A stretch of 57,026 nt of DNA from Amanita rubescens (taxonomy: Eukaryota; Basidiomycota; Agaricomycetes; Agaricales; Amanitaceae): the NCBI GenBank assembly GCA_015039365.1, contig WION01000332.1, positions 1-57,026 on the forward strand. The letters run 5' to 3'. The notes below the pieces were generated by a model, which did not search any database, was not told the origin of the DNA, and worked only from the letters and a program-made list of their open reading frames with translations. Numbering within the stretch: position 1 is the first letter of the stretch; every line of letters starts with the position of its first letter. The translations under genes were made by a program, and so were the position numbers. Positions 42,891 through 56,087 of this stretch are shown here, piece after piece.

Positions 42891-45768
42891 ATGTTGCGGG
42901 GAATTCTTCTGTTTGCCATATGCCTGGCAGGCACAGGATTCGCCCAGCAAGAGTACCAACAGATTCTGACAGTACCTGTTCACGACCCTTGTGCTAAGGT
43001 CGCTGGCAAGAAATGGGTGTTGCCCAGCGAAGCACGCGCCTGTCTGACTGCATTCCCTGTGGACCCAGTGATCAAATCGAATGTAAGTCCATTAATAGGT
43101 TCATATGGTTTGCATTTATGCACTCTCATCCCAGCTCATTGAAGTCGTGAACAAGACGCTCGCTTTTCACACCTCCGTAAATTATCAAATCCAAGCGCCA
43201 CCACCGTACGCCAATGACGTGCAAGAGGACCTATTGGCGGACTTGGCTAGAATCAACCAAACGGAGTATGCGTCTGAATTTGACCTACATCTTGACTTTT
43301 ACCGCTCCTTCAAGAGAGCTAATGACGGTCACTGCGGAGTATACAACTATTGCTACGACGGTTAGTTGAAAATACACTTGTATCCTTTCCATGCCAACTC
43401 ATCGTCATAGGGCTATATATAACATATCTTCCACTTCCGCTTGTTCTGTTAACTGAGGAGGACGGGTCCCAAAACGTGTACATTGCGCCCGAGGCCTTTT
43501 CCGTTGCATCAGCGGAATTCAAGGGAGATATTCAGTTCTGGCAGAATGCTTTACCGGGACAACTCAAAGGAGAACTAAGTACGGTATGGTCCATCTACGC
43601 GCTTAATTGTGTATACATTAATTCCGATAACCTAGCTATCTGGTGCTCGAGTCTTTCTGATAGATGGAGAAGACCCTTTCAAAGCCGTCAACCAAAGTGC
43701 TTTCATTGTTGGCGGTTATCAGTCTTTTGGTGCTCGACAGAATGCGTGCGTTCTTAAGCTTCTGCGCCAGTTAAGACTTACCACGTCATTCTTGATATCA
43801 GGTTCTTTTCAAGCTACCGTCGAGGCCCAGGCGAGTGGTCATATGTGATGGGAAATTTTGCATCAATGGCGCACCCTCTCGTCGACTCGGTGAAATTGAC
43901 CATTCAACGCTCTAATTTCACACAGAACGATACCTTTGTAGTACGTTTCGTCTTCGATTTGAAGATGATCGACTGACTTTAAAAGATCCCTTACAGGTCA
44001 AGGTTTAGCTCTGCCTCGAAAAACTTCACAGACTTGGTTTCGTACCGTGCAAATAATTGCGTTGCACAAAATACGACGAATGGATACGACTTGTATGGGG
44101 CTGGCACCTTCTCCGTGTTCGAATCCGATGTCAGCCCCGTTGCTCGCTTCCAACAGCAACCGTATATTAGCCGACGTGACGCAAGGAGACAACCTGTCAA
44201 CGTCATCTTAGATGCAAGTCCTCTATCTGACATCGAGTTACCGCGAGAACTACAACCCTCTCTTATTTCCCTCAACGAAAGCTATAGTGTTGCGCAATTC
44301 TATATGCTAAATGATACCCTTACCGGCGTGTTGGCCCTTGGAAGCTTCTCTGCTCCCAATTTCTCCATGTTTGGCAATAGCCTTCTCAGCGGTCTCCAAG
44401 GCCTGAAGAAGCTTGGGGCGAAAAATCTCATAGTCGATGTAGTCAGTCCACATTATTGATTCTTTCTCCCGGTAAAGCTCATTTCTATCTCGTAGACAAA
44501 TAATGGTGGTGGTGAGTTTGGTTAAAGATATAATGTGCCAACAAGGGCTGTAACTGATGTTACCTAGGTTATATTTGCATAGCGCATGTAAGGTTGAAAA
44601 CTGTTCCATGGTGACAAACTGACTCTGTGATGCTAGTGGTTACACCGCATCGTAAGTTGCTTTGTTGCTCAAGTCTTCGGCATTATATACTCTCGTCAGA
44701 TTATTGGACCGAAGTACAGTACCGAGCCCCAAGCTGGTCTTGACACTAAATTACGCGCTGGAGCACTTGCTCAGCTTATTGTTAAGAAGATATCGCAGGG
44801 CGCAGACCCTGACGACTTGTCGTCATATAACCCACTGCAATGGAGAAATGCGACTCACGTCACTTTCCCCTCTCAATCAGACTGGCTCAAGCCAGAAGAT
44901 GAAATTGTTAATGGGCATCTTGATGCCTTCAGTCAAAGGTAGCCAGCATTATCCTTCAGGAAGAATCCGCGAGGTAAAACTATTCGTATTTAGACTTGGC
45001 CAAGAGTGTCAACCTTTTGACTGGGAACCTCCGGTCGCGGGTCTTTTCGAGCCGAAGAACATCGTCAGTCATTTCCAATGGACGGTACGTTAAACATGTG
45101 TCCAGATAACGTTCAGGTAATAAATCTTTACGCATAAGCTGTGCGAGCTCCTGTTCGCTCTTCAGTGTAAGCGAAGAAAAAAAATCCAATTATCTAGTCC
45201 TGATAACCTTGTTAGATAACAATGACGAAGGAAGATGGCGTTAGAACGGTCGTACTGGGCGGTAAGCAAGATGTGCCTCAAGATTATTGTGGCACTGTTG
45301 GTGGTCAATCAACAGACTACTCAATGATTGATACGGAGATTAAGGTCAGTAGGGTTTTCGTTATTTTTACTGCTCTGATGTATCGTAATTTAGACCATGA
45401 AGCTCAAGAACCATTCTCTTGCGCCGCCCGACTTGTACATGTTCCAGTAACTTTGTTTTGCCATGTTCTAATAATTTATCTTTGCACAGCTTGACTAACA
45501 GCGTGCAGGGTATTAGCGTGGAGACTCGGATTCGGCATTGATCGACCGTCCGAACCTGAAGGTATCTAACGTCATTGAAAGCTGAGACACATTGACGGAG
45601 TTGATTTTGGTAGAATGGCAAGACCACTCTGCATATTTCAACTTTCCCTTGAGCAAGGAAATGTAAGTGAACTTGAGCCAAACTTCTACGGCTTCGTGTT
45701 CAACAATAAAACACAGCGTCAATAACCCTGCCGCCATATGGAATGCCATCGCAGACCACTTCTTCTAG
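42891..45768 (+). CDS. Secreted S41/CPAF-like peptidase-family protein, one +1 frame break
   Basis: A fungal extracellular protein of the S41 (tail-specific / CPAF-like) peptidase group. The start MLRGILLFAICLAGTGFAQQ is a signal peptide. Next come an N-terminal domain (DPCAKVAGKKWVLPSEARAC, FKRANDGHCGVYNYCYDG) and a middle part with several N-x-S/T sites. The conserved strand LIVDV-TNNGGGYICIAH is split by introns, with a 15-nt exon for WLHRI. The nucleophile region NGRCASSCSLFS, near 45071-45173, is interrupted by an intron. The C-terminus reads EWQDHSAYFNFPLSKEM-VNNPAAIWNAIADHFF and ends at 45768. One extra base at 45067 (GTC-a-GTC) must be dropped to join PKNIV to VISNGR. There are at least ten introns of about 45-60 nt. 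Proteolytic activity is not proven for fungal members. Confidence 0.87.
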
Positions 45769-45866
45769 CTGCTCGGTGCTTGGCTGAGACAATGCATTGC
45801 GCAATGGGAAGTTGATATTTAATAGGTGCGGCTTAATAGGATAGTAGACTATATGCTTGTAGCAAG

Positions 45867-48800
45867 CTAGTAAAACGCATCCTCATCCTCCTCGACATCA
45901 CCAAATTCAAACATGCCCAAACGGTCGCGCTTAGCGAGTTGTATTGAATCGCGAAGCTTTTGGTTCACTTGTGGGTAAGCTTGAGGTATTTACATCCTTT
46001 GCGATCGATGGATGCTAGTCCCTCCCTAACGAGGTCGGCATTAATGCATGCATAAGGGTCCGTTTGAACTGCTGAGTCAGAAGGATCGATTAACCGAAGA
46101 TGGAGAAGGGATCCCTCTTTGTAGTCTATGTTAGCAATAAGCTTACGACCCTCGCACAGTCCGCGGAAGCGATCCAATGCTTCCTTGCCATAGTCACTAT
46201 CAGGATCAGCGAGCTTGACAAAACTGAACAGTCTCAGGATGCTGCGTGGTAAAATATTAAACCCGTTCTCACCTAAGACGTGCATCTTGTGCTTGTCCAG
46301 GAAGGGCACGAAACTTGGGATCCAACGGACGAATGTTATTGAAGGACACGGTGTCTTGGTTCCCGTAATCAATAAAGGTGACTTCAGCTTCTTTTTTGAT
46401 AGGCGACGCTCGTCGGATTTTGGCGCGATACCAAGCACCGTCGGAAAACTTTGCAGAGACCAGTTCTCCTTGTCTCGGGACAAAATGTGGCGGTGCTGCT
46501 ACTGGAGATTGATGGTGAAGTGAGAAATCCCTCATAAGCTTTTCAAGAGATGCAATTCCTATATTTAAATAAAGGAATGTTGGTAACTTGCATAGGCACT
46601 CAAACAATTTACCTTCTGTGTTGAGAATCTGCACAGAGAAGGAAAAGCCATTGCGTGTGCGCATGTCGCTTATGATGACATCGAGGTACTCAGGCTTAAG
46701 TGCCCCTGATTCATCAGCCTCGGCCTGAGCCTGAGCTGCCTTTGCAGCATCTTCATCGTAGTTCGACCATATCTGCCGACGTTGAGTAGAAGAATTAAGG
46801 TACTCAGCCTGAGCAAACTTACGTGGTGCTTAGCTGCTTTCGCCTCAGCCTTGGTTTGCACTGTTAGATCAAGCGAATGACCGTTTAATTATATATATTT
46901 ACCTCGGCGTCGTACAATTGTTTCGCCCATGATAGACCATCAGCGGAATAAGAGTGAACAGTTGCCAGGCCTTCTTTCACTAAGGTGATGGCGGCATTTT
47001 CGGTTTTATTCAGGTACAAGGATCCAATGAAGCCGCCAGTCTTATCCGTCGTCTCCACTTCAAACTCGACATCTCTCTGCATATATTTTCGAGTAGCAAA
47101 TTCGAGCGCTTCTGTACCGAACGGCTCGCTTTTTTCTGATGGATTCCGAGAAGTGCGAGGAGCGCGAATGCCTGCCAAATTTGGTGAGCATTAATAATAA
47201 TACCAACGCCTATTGCCCACCAGACAACACAAGTGTTAACGTCTGGTTGTCCTTCGGCAGGTAAATCCTTGAATGGTACATCTAAGCTGATTTGACGCAG
47301 AGGGGAGGGGTATGACTGACTTGTATCTTGAACCGGCTGCCACATAATCTACAACGGCAGGGATCTTACCCTGCCTCTTGAATCCGTTCAAATATTGATT
47401 GGCACGGTTGCTTGTCTTAAATAACAATCTCAATTTTCACGATATTCATTATCAGAAAATTAAATACCTCTGATATATTCAGAGGTTGTTTTGGGGCCGC
47501 AGTCTCTTTTCCTGAATGAATTCCTCGAGCATCGGCAGCGGCTCTGTTAATAATCAAGACCAGGGCGGATGAAAATTCAATGTTCACATACGCTTGCTCA
47601 GCAGCTATTAATTTATCATAGTCTGGAGACCTGTCCTCGTCATCACGCTTGTGGCGAACAGCACTCGCTAGCCCTTTTTCAATAAGCTGCTCTGCGATAT
47701 TCCTGAATAACGTTCGATAAGTCATCAGCAAAGATGAGGTATTTGAAACGAACGCATTGTGCCCTCCGTAACGTATAGTTGCACATTCACGCTCCTCGAA
47801 TTCACCATCACGCGGGCGAACAAAGTCAATCGTGACCTTGGCATGCTTGCCAATGAGCTTCTTCCGGAGAAACTCTTTTGCTTCATGAGCATAATGCGCT
47901 TGCTTTGGATCGGAAATTCTACAACCAGTAAGTCCGACGCATTAGCGATTCATTTTCTACCCACTTTGGTCCTCTTGTCGAGCTTAGCTGCACTCTGCGT
48001 TCCTTTCCACTATCCTTATCCACGATAGAAATCTGGTCACCGTTCCATACACGCGCAACGGTCCCATCGAATACCCTGGTTTGACCCGTACTCGTGACAC
48101 CGTCTGACTTCGCAACTACGGTAGGTGCATTAGCATAGAGACCGGCTTTTTTCTCTTTTGCAGCTCTCTCTGCTGCACGAATCCTTTCCATAGCACCAGA
48201 ATTCGAAAGCATTCCTGCGTGCCAGTCAACGACACGTGCCAGTCCTGCAGCAACGAGGAACTCGGCAATATTCCCCGCAGGATGCAAAACTAGGTTTACT
48301 GTCACCATTTGTAGAACAGCACAAATTCTTTACTGACCCGTTCCTATGAAGATGCTAGCGGACACAGGTGCAGCAGCAGAACTGGATTGGAATGGTATGG
48401 CGGTCGCGTTCGGCAATGACAATATTTGAACGCGAACCAAACGTTGAAGAAGACGAGACTCAGTGAAAATCTTCGCCTAGATAAAATTACATTGATTAAC
48501 AAACACAAAGAATTTATACACCTCAATGCCACGAGGGAACCCACTTCTTCACCTAAAGGTTCTGAAGCTTCACCCGGCTTAGCAGCGGCACGAGGACTTT
48601 TGACGCCTGCTAATGTGATGTTGACCATCCGATGATCCCCGTCTGGCATAAGAAGCCGGACACGCAATGATGTTCCATCCCGTACATTTTCAACGATACC
48701 TAGCCTTAACATCAAAGGGGGTTGCGAACAGGCGAAATGAAACATACCCTCCAAGTCTTTTCCTTTCCATTCAGTCAGGAAAGCTTGAGAGTCTGCTGGC

Positions 48801-49521
48801 ATACTGTGGTGTACGGTCCGTGCCTACTTCCAGTGGTATCAATGGAAATCAAGTAGAAAACGGCAAAAGATGGTTGCCTTGGGGCCATGAGGATTCCATA
48901 AGCCCTTCCCTGCTGCTTTAGCCTCTGTTTCGAACTCCCGCTTTTTGAGATCTTCTTCAGAGGGCTCTCGTTTTGAGTCCTTCAGCTTTACCCAGCCATT
49001 TTTTAGAAGTTCTGACGTTAGGTCGATACCTCCGATCTCGGCCGACCCAATATCGCGGGGTGCATCGTCGTTGGGTGGTAAGGCAAACGCGGATACGAAA
49101 GTTATTTCTTTGCCGACAGCCAGAACGCGTAGATATTCACGAGATTCAAAAGACCAGGGCTATCTTAATGTCAACATTGATAAATCCAAGTGTGGGACTG
49201 CCCAACCTCATCGTCCCTGGTTGAAGATCCGATGCGAGGAGCGGTAACGTCTGCAAGATATAATACCCTATCAAATACCATCAGGCACGCGATATAAGCG
49301 GACTTGTTCATTACCTCTCTTTCGGAGACTGGCTGGGTGCTCCACGGGGGCGAAGAACGAGCGAATCGCCAGACAAGACGGCTGTGCGACAAAAATTGTG
49401 AGGATTTGTGTCACTCTTGTAAGAGGAGAATTACATTTTACGATCTAGGTACATCCCGAAAATGTAGCGATGAGTATCAGCAATGGACAGGCTGATGGAT
49501 ACTCACAGCCTTGAGAGCCAT
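45867..49521 (-). CDS. SND1: Tudor-SN (SND1/p100-like) staphylococcal-nuclease domain protein
   Basis: Tudor-SN proteins act in RNA decay, splicing and stress granules. ATG 49521 starts MALK, then SGDSLVLRPRG of the first SN-like domain. Four SN-like repeats follow: EGMFHFACSQ and NVRDGTSLRVRLLMPDGDHR; FDGTVARVWNGDQISIVDK; EKSEPFGTEALEFATRKYM; and others. A Tudor domain follows (RQGELVSAKFSDGAWYRAKI, EAEVTFIDYGNQDTVSF), then a truncated fifth SN domain. The C-terminus RLGMFEFGDVEEDEDAFY is typical. The intron at 48877-48824 uses a GC donor (AAG|GCAACC). It is needed to join GLWNPHGPK to ARTVHHSMPADS. No frame break was noticed. Some exon borders were not fully traced. Confidence 0.93.
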
Positions 49522-49720
49522 GGGAGTTTGCAGAAATGAAGTGATAGAAAATGAGGAAAACGAAGCAAGCGCGTACAAGGCATGATCTTTCTGTTGTTCA
49601 GTGCCGCGTAGCGTGGCTTCCACGGTCAGTTGACTTCCATCATGTGATCCTCATGTAGTATAGAATCTAAGAATACAACAACCAGTGATTATCTCTAATA
49701 TGCATGTCCGTAAAGTTAAA

Positions 49721-51348
49721 TCAAATGCGGGGTGAGATCAGTTGTCGCGATCCAGGCAAGGCTCCAAACAGCTTTCTGCACACCCTGCGTGCCCAACGAC
49801 ATATAAATGACATCTTGCCTACTGACGTACGACAGGGTGATGTCGTCAGTAACCATTCATCCGGATCAGAAATATTACGAAGAAACCAGGGGTGTCGCTG
49901 TCTAGAGCTCAATAAGCATTCCTCAAGGAAGAGATGTGTATTACCTTCAGCTCTCCTAGCGTTATCCTTTGCCTCGGGTCTTTTTGTAACATTCGATTCA
50001 ACAAGCTAATGACAGTAAAACCTTCGGAGCCTGTATCTTTAGGACGTCGGCCCCCTGTTGCGATCGAGTCAGCGCCCATGGTTTCCTCGACCGACCAATC
50101 TTCAGTGCAAATATGGTGGTATAATGTGTACTCGTTGTGAGCCGCTTTTGAGATATTGAAAGGAGTGTGGCCAAACAAAAGACAGTAAAATGTCACTGCG
50201 AGAGACCAGACATCTATGGCTTGAGTTATTGGAGGTTTTTTTTTCAAAGCATCTTCCACCGTCTCTTGTGATGGTGAAAACGCCGTGCGTGAAGTGATCC
50301 CGATTTCTTCCGACCCCAACATGTCGTCGAACCATACCACCTCAGGTGCAATGAATGAAGGAGTCCCGATCCTTTTATGAAGGTCGCCTTCTGGAAACAT
50401 AACGGTTGCCTCGTCAACGCCTTCTGAAGTTTTCTGCTCTCGCAAGCTGGGAAGGAAATGGGATACTCCAAAATCGATAATTTTGACAGTTGTACGATTT
50501 TCAGTCCATAGAAGATTAGCTGGCTTGATGTCCCGATGAATAATACCTTGATTGTGAACTAAGACGTGTCTTTTAGCTATCGTCTCTGAGGAAGGATAAA
50601 TCGACGTACGATAGTCTAGTCCAACAATCACATCCCGAATAATGCGACGAGTTTGATCCACCAACAGAATTGGCTCATGTTCTGCATTTGTCCATTCGAT
50701 AGGGCCTCCGGACAAATTTTCCATTACTGTATGTAGTGGTAAGCATTTGCAGGTAAGACGCCTCATGAGTGTCACGAGGCCATAAGAAGTGTCGACATAA
50801 AAGTTTGGACTCACTGATATATATTTTCTCTTGCTGAGGGTCATCGATCACTTCGAACAACCTGACAAGGTTTGGATGGTAGCATCTCTTCATTATAGTA
50901 ATTTCCCTTTGAATCCCATGTTCGGTGGTGCTCATGGGTGGAGCCTTCTCACTATGGCTAACATGCTGTTGGTATGATTTCCTGAGCTTCTTCATCTTGT
51001 CGCGAGGGCTCGTCCTTCGTACAACCTTCATCGCCTGCGGGTCAGTTGTGCTTAACGTCTTCATACACATACGAAGACCATAAAACTGACCACTTGACGA
51101 TCACCGTTCTGCTGGTCCTCGCATAAGAATACATCGCCGTGCTTCCCTTTGCCAATTCGCTCGCCGCGTCTGTACTGATTTATCCACTTTCGGCGGTCAG
51201 GGGACCTCAGTGAGCGCGTCACCTGAGGAACAATACCGCTGCGCTCCTGGTTCATGTACAACTCGGGGTTTATGCAGGTGGTTGGGTAAGAGCAAAGAGC
51301 ATCTACAACAAAATAGGTTATATTGTATTCTGAACTGGACCCTGGCAT
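49721..51348 (-). CDS. CaMKK-type Ser/Thr kinase (SNF1-activating/Ssp1-like)
   Basis: A protein kinase of the CAMKK group, whose fungal members (Sak1/Tos3/Elm1, Ssp1) activate AMPK/Snf1. Motifs in order are RSLRSPDRRKWINQYRRGER, then IGKGKHGDVFL (Gly-rich loop) and, after an intron, AMKVVRR (ATP-binding Lys). The REITIMKRCYHPNLVRLFEV helix, HRDIKPANLLW (catalytic loop), IIDFGVSHF (DFG), GTPSFIAPEVVWFD and AIDVWSLAVTFYCLLFG follow. There is the long insert after the alphaC region (QQHVSHSEKAPPMSTTEHG) that is usual for fungal CaMKKs. The C-terminus passes HPWFLRNISDPDEWL and stops at 49721. The N-terminus is uncertain; ATG 51348 is the first in frame but more exons may lie upstream. Confidence 0.87.
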
Positions 51349-51740
51349 TCAATCTGTCAGGGTTGATAATGGTTAAGGGACTGTATTCTCTAAAATTCCG
51401 GGATATTCGGTGAACAAAACAATTAACCGCGATCACTCCAATTTCACCGTAAATTATAAACATCAATTTCTGGTGTGGTTCATCATACTGAGTACGTTAA
51501 GGCATAAACCATATCACTGCATAAATTCGGGCGTGACGGTAGTAGCCTCGAGGAATGCGACTCCTCGGCTTACGCGCCATAAAACATTCCCTGAGCTATG
51601 ACATGCATTCGCATGGACCTTTGGCCACTAGTAGCATCATGCATGCACCATTCTGGAAAGACTCGAACTTTGAGGTACGAATGACCAATCAAAGCTATCC
51701 AATATAGCGAATCTTGATGCCCCCTACACGGTTACGAGCT
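51349..51740. other. Intergenic, nothing firm
   Basis: This is the 392-bp AT-rich gap between two minus-strand genes. It should contain the 3' UTR of UPF2 and the promoter, and possibly a first exon, of the CaMKK gene. Confidence 0.4.
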
Positions 51741-54700
51741 TCAAAGGCTGTATAATCTGTTTAGCATGGCCGCCTGCTCCCGCGCATTCCCTTACCTCTG
51801 AGCTCTTCGGCTTCTTCGCGCTGTTCATAGTCAAGTACAAGGCGTTTCAAGTGCTGCTGCTCGACCTTGTCCTGAAGCTGCGCAGAGCGTGTATGGACGG
51901 CCAGTGCAGCGCTGGCAGGAACCGCTAGTTGCCGAACCTAAATGGTACTCAAGGTAAATACAACTTACGAGATCGTGAGAAGGTACCTGTTGCTTGTTGC
52001 CTCGCTTGGTCACGACGGCAAAATTCATCACATCCTGTTCTTTCAATCGTGGAGCGTTGGACTCGTCATCGTCTTCTTGACGTTTCTTCCGGATATTGGG
52101 AGGAAGCACAGCAGAATCCCATAGGGCAAGCGCAGTCTTTTTATCAACCTTGCGGGATTCGGCAGAGGTGTCCGTGACAAGTTTCGCGAGCTCCTTCGCA
52201 AATTCGGCATCCTCTTCTTCTGATGGACCGAGATTTTCCTGCAAACTGTTGCTTGCCGACAAAACAACTTTTTCTTCCGGCGATGGCGCGCGTTCATCCG
52301 ACTTGAGAAAAAAAGATCAGCTGGATCAGTTGACAAGAGAAAAAAAAGCCCCATACGTTTTCCTGCACAGCAGCATCCGATTCTTCCTCTTCGTCATGCC
52401 CTCTTCTTTCGTTTTCCTCATAGCTATCATCACTACTTTCATCGTCTGGCACTTGGGTTGTTCAATAAGAATATAGACTTGATTGAACCCTAACATACCA
52501 GCATCTTGATATGCTGAACTGAACATATCGTCAACAGCAGCAGCAGCCTCTTCTAACGTTTTGGCTAAGGTAAGCTTTGGTCTAACGGCCTATGTATCAG
52601 TCAGTACATGACCTGCACGTATCTGCTTATAACTGACCTCTATTGAATCTGACACCACGAAATCCACATCCATTGGTAACGCTTCTTTACAATGGATATA
52701 ATACTTGAGCAGTTGTTAGCATAGATCCCATTTAGCCATGGTTGGCAATTACCTGGAAGAATGTCAAGAGGTTATCGAGCCTTTTCTTCTGCGTGCCACG
52801 ATCAAAACACATTCCACAGGTGTCCAAGAGCACACAGATCAAGCGTATTCTGAAGTGATCATCTGGCAGGTCAAGCGGAACTAGTTGCTTGGGTACGGGT
52901 CGCCCTTCCGCTGCAAATAGACATTTAAACAAGACTGTTTCGTTAATGTATTCCGACAACGTACGATGACCAAAAGTGACGAGGGTCCATAATGTATCGA
53001 AAATGATGCTTGAGCTCAATAGTCGATATATGTAAAGTTCGCCCAAGTATTTGATAGTGGCTAAACGCCGCTGGTTCGTACTATAAACGTTCTGTTCGAG
53101 ACCTCTGCGGATATCTTCTAGGACTTGATCGACGATGCCAATGGTGAAATCGGAATGATAACGTTGGAGGTCGTATGTTAACATAGCCAGTAAGCTAATG
53201 CTCCCATACTTAATCTTCCATGGTTTAGTAAACACTTTAAACAGAACTTGACGAGTAACGGGGTCGTCCCAATCGAGCTTTCGGACCAATTTCAGCACTT
53301 TATCAATGGTCTTTTTCGCAAGAACATCGTAAATCAAGTGACGAATGAAAAGTTCCATCGAGGTGCGTTGCTTTTCTTGCCTGGGGGCACGTTCCGGTGG
53401 ATTACACTAACCGACGCGCATATGCAACGTTTGATGCAGTTAGCTTGACATTTACGCACCTGATAATAAGCATTTTCAAGTAATAGGACCTGGCGCGAGT
53501 CGAAGTGTTGCAAAGCTTGTTTGCGCCTCATAAGTTCAAGCTTCACACATCGTTAGAACAGAGGAATGCAACAAATAGCTTGAAAAATACCATTGTGCCA
53601 AATCTTTCTGATGTCTCTTCATTACGAAGCAAAAACCTCCCACATCCTTCTAATAATAGCGCAATATTATCAACGTTAGTCCCCGAGAAGTCATCCAAAC
53701 AAACTTTGAACATGTGCAAAATGAGATGAGAATGGACTACTCGGAACTTGGTAAGGTTGGAGAGAAACACAATGTTCTACGCAATACAGTCAGACGACAC
53801 TACAGGTGGATGGATGGATTCACGAACTTTCATCCGAACCTCTGTGAACTCTTTAACAACATTTTTCTTGCGCTGTAAATAGCGGAATTCTTCATCAAGC
53901 TGCAGTACATGTCTCATTCATTCCGCCAGGTTACGAAGGGAAAACAATCATACAATGGCAACCAGGTCTGATCCGATATCTGGCATATACCTGTTCAAAG
54001 TGGCAACGAGTCTGGAGTAATATGGTAGCAGATCTGTCCTGTTTTTTGGTACCTGGCCTAAGAACTAAGAGAATCCGATGAGTGGAGACCTCAGAATAGG
54101 AATCTTGCCAGACCTTCACAAGTCTCTTCCGGGCAGCCTTAGAATTCAAGAAAGCGAAGTCAACCGCAGCTTGGTCAATCAATGTTCTGTTTGTTGCGTC
54201 GGGCAGTCGGACTAGTAAAGCCGTCAGTAATTGCGATGGACCTTGAGGGGCAAGCCGCGGGGAAAGTGGAGGAGTCGATGCCTTTGGTGTTCCCGGCGTC
54301 GGTGTCGCAGCCCTGTCGTGAAAAGCATGAATGAAGTGGAAATCACGTTGTGTTGAACTTACTCATCTTGATCCACACCCAAGTTATGGTCATCTCCGTT
54401 GGGCATGGCCTGCTCGACAGCTCCGTCACCGAGCCTTTCCAATTCTGCTTCTAGTTTTTTGACTTCTTCCTTCTCCTTGTCAATTCTTTCTTTCTCTGTC
54501 TCTTTCTTCTCTTGGTCTGTCGCAGGATCTCCCATATCGTCTACACCAAGGACGCTACTAGGAACAAAGTCTTGAAGATCCTGTACGTCCTCGAAAAATT
54601 TTCGTTCTTCTTCGTCCTCCCATTTTCCACCTACAACATACGTATCATCAATTTCATCGTTTATCTGACTAGACCCTGTGCCGATAAGGATTGAATCCGA

Positions 54701-56009
54701 CTTCTGCGAGGCAGTTGGCAAAGTAGGGAGAGGCAAGTATAGTAATTCAGATAGCCTGCGAGACGAATTATGTTGAGTAGGAAAGCAAAGAGGAAAAAGA
54801 ACACTGTCGAGCATACGATTGGCAACTAGCAAATAGTTTTTCGTAGCTTTTAGTCATTTTCTCATATGCTTGTTGACGATCTTCGAATATTTCGCCAGAC
54901 CGAATATATGCTTCGTGGTTACGTTTGTCCTGGTCTTGGAGCCTCTGTAAAGGACAAAATTGTATGGATTATTATATCAGGGAAACACTCAATACCTTGT
55001 GCTCAATTAATAACTTTTTACAGACGCTTTCAAAGTACCCCTCGCACATATGCCGGAAACGGTCGCGAATATCTTGCTCAATCAATTCCTCGTCTTCTTT
55101 AATCAGCGCAGGGAAATGAACGTGGCCATTCGTAAGTTCCTGGGCGGCCGAAAGAGTCCCCGGCTCGGAATGAACGGAAATCTGCTTCGAAGATACTGGG
55201 GGTGTTATCCCAAGGAACGGGCGGGAATACGACTTTAAAAATGTAATTAAGAGGGGGAGTGAGGACAATGACGGATCGTTGGACAGCTATATGCAGTCAG
55301 GCTGATTTGTCTAGACGGTAATGGCCGGACCCACTAATTCTTTTAAGACCTTCATGATCCATTCACCCCCGCTCCTACCAGGAGCATCCTTAATGATGCC
55401 GACCAAGGCAAACTCGGCGCATACACGAAGCAATGGACGTTGCTTGGTGACCCGACTAGTATCTTCCTTTTCCCTTTGCTCAGGACTGAGAGCACTTAGT
55501 GCTGCCCGCGACGGTGGTCCTAAGGCTGCGGACAGAGTAGCCACAAGCGGAGGCGTGAATGACTTCGGAAAGCGACGATGCAATGCGGAAACAACCTATT
55601 GATACAGTTAAAATATGCAAGGAGTCGCACCAATTCATGCGTGCCTCGACAGCGCTCCAAACATCTCTTTCGGTTTTGCAGCGTGCAATTCCATCAACAA
55701 CAGCCGAAACGATTTCATCAATGTATTTCTCCAAGGAGAGAGTTTCAATTTCTTTGAGAATCTGGTCATGGTTATCAATAGCTAAGGACTGGCGTATCCG
55801 CTTAATCAAAGCGGTATGACGTTTCAATGAAGAATCAAGTTTGGACGGCTCTGCCCCTGCATCAGCGACCTGGTTTGCAAACAGGTGTGGTGCACACCTT
55901 CCGGTATGGGGCTAAGGTTCGACTGCTTGAGTTTTGTCCGCTTGGCGAGGCGAGCTCTCTCATCCTCAAGTTTGGCCAAAGACTGGGTGGAATTCAATCC
56001 AGGATCCAT
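51741..56009 (-). CDS. UPF2: Nonsense-mediated decay factor Upf2 (NMD2)
   Basis: Upf2 bridges Upf1 and Upf3 in nonsense-mediated mRNA decay, in the cytoplasm and perinuclear region. It has three MIF4G domains and an acidic Upf1-binding C-terminus. ATG 56009 starts MDPGLNSTQSLAKLEDERAR. MIF4G-1 covers SLKRHTALIKRIRQSLA through EFALVGIIKDAP. The linker has KRIDKEKEEVKKLEAELE-type charge. MIF4G-2 includes KAARKRLVKF, LLPYYSRLVATLNRYMPDI and NLTKFRVVHSHLILHMFKV. MIF4G-3 runs from MELFIRHLIYDVLAKKTI to RIRLICVLLDTCGMCFDRGT. The acidic tract (DDESSDDSYEENERRGHDEE) and the terminal region KRLVLDYEQREEAEEL end at TGA 51743-51741. There are about ten short introns, all in phase where checked. The divergent neighbour starts 78 bp away. 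Confidence 0.95.
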
Positions 56010-56087
56010 GGCTGCGATGGCTGAGCACGCAGTTAAAGCACTGACCTTCTCTCTTACGTAATACTATACCTGCGCCAAACCACAGAA
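56010..56087. promoter_or_regulatory. Shared divergent promoter, 78 bp
   Basis: UPF2 (minus, ATG 56009) and the ATRIP-like gene (plus, ATG 56088) start only 78 bp apart, the closest divergent pair in the window. No specific site is named. Confidence 0.5.
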
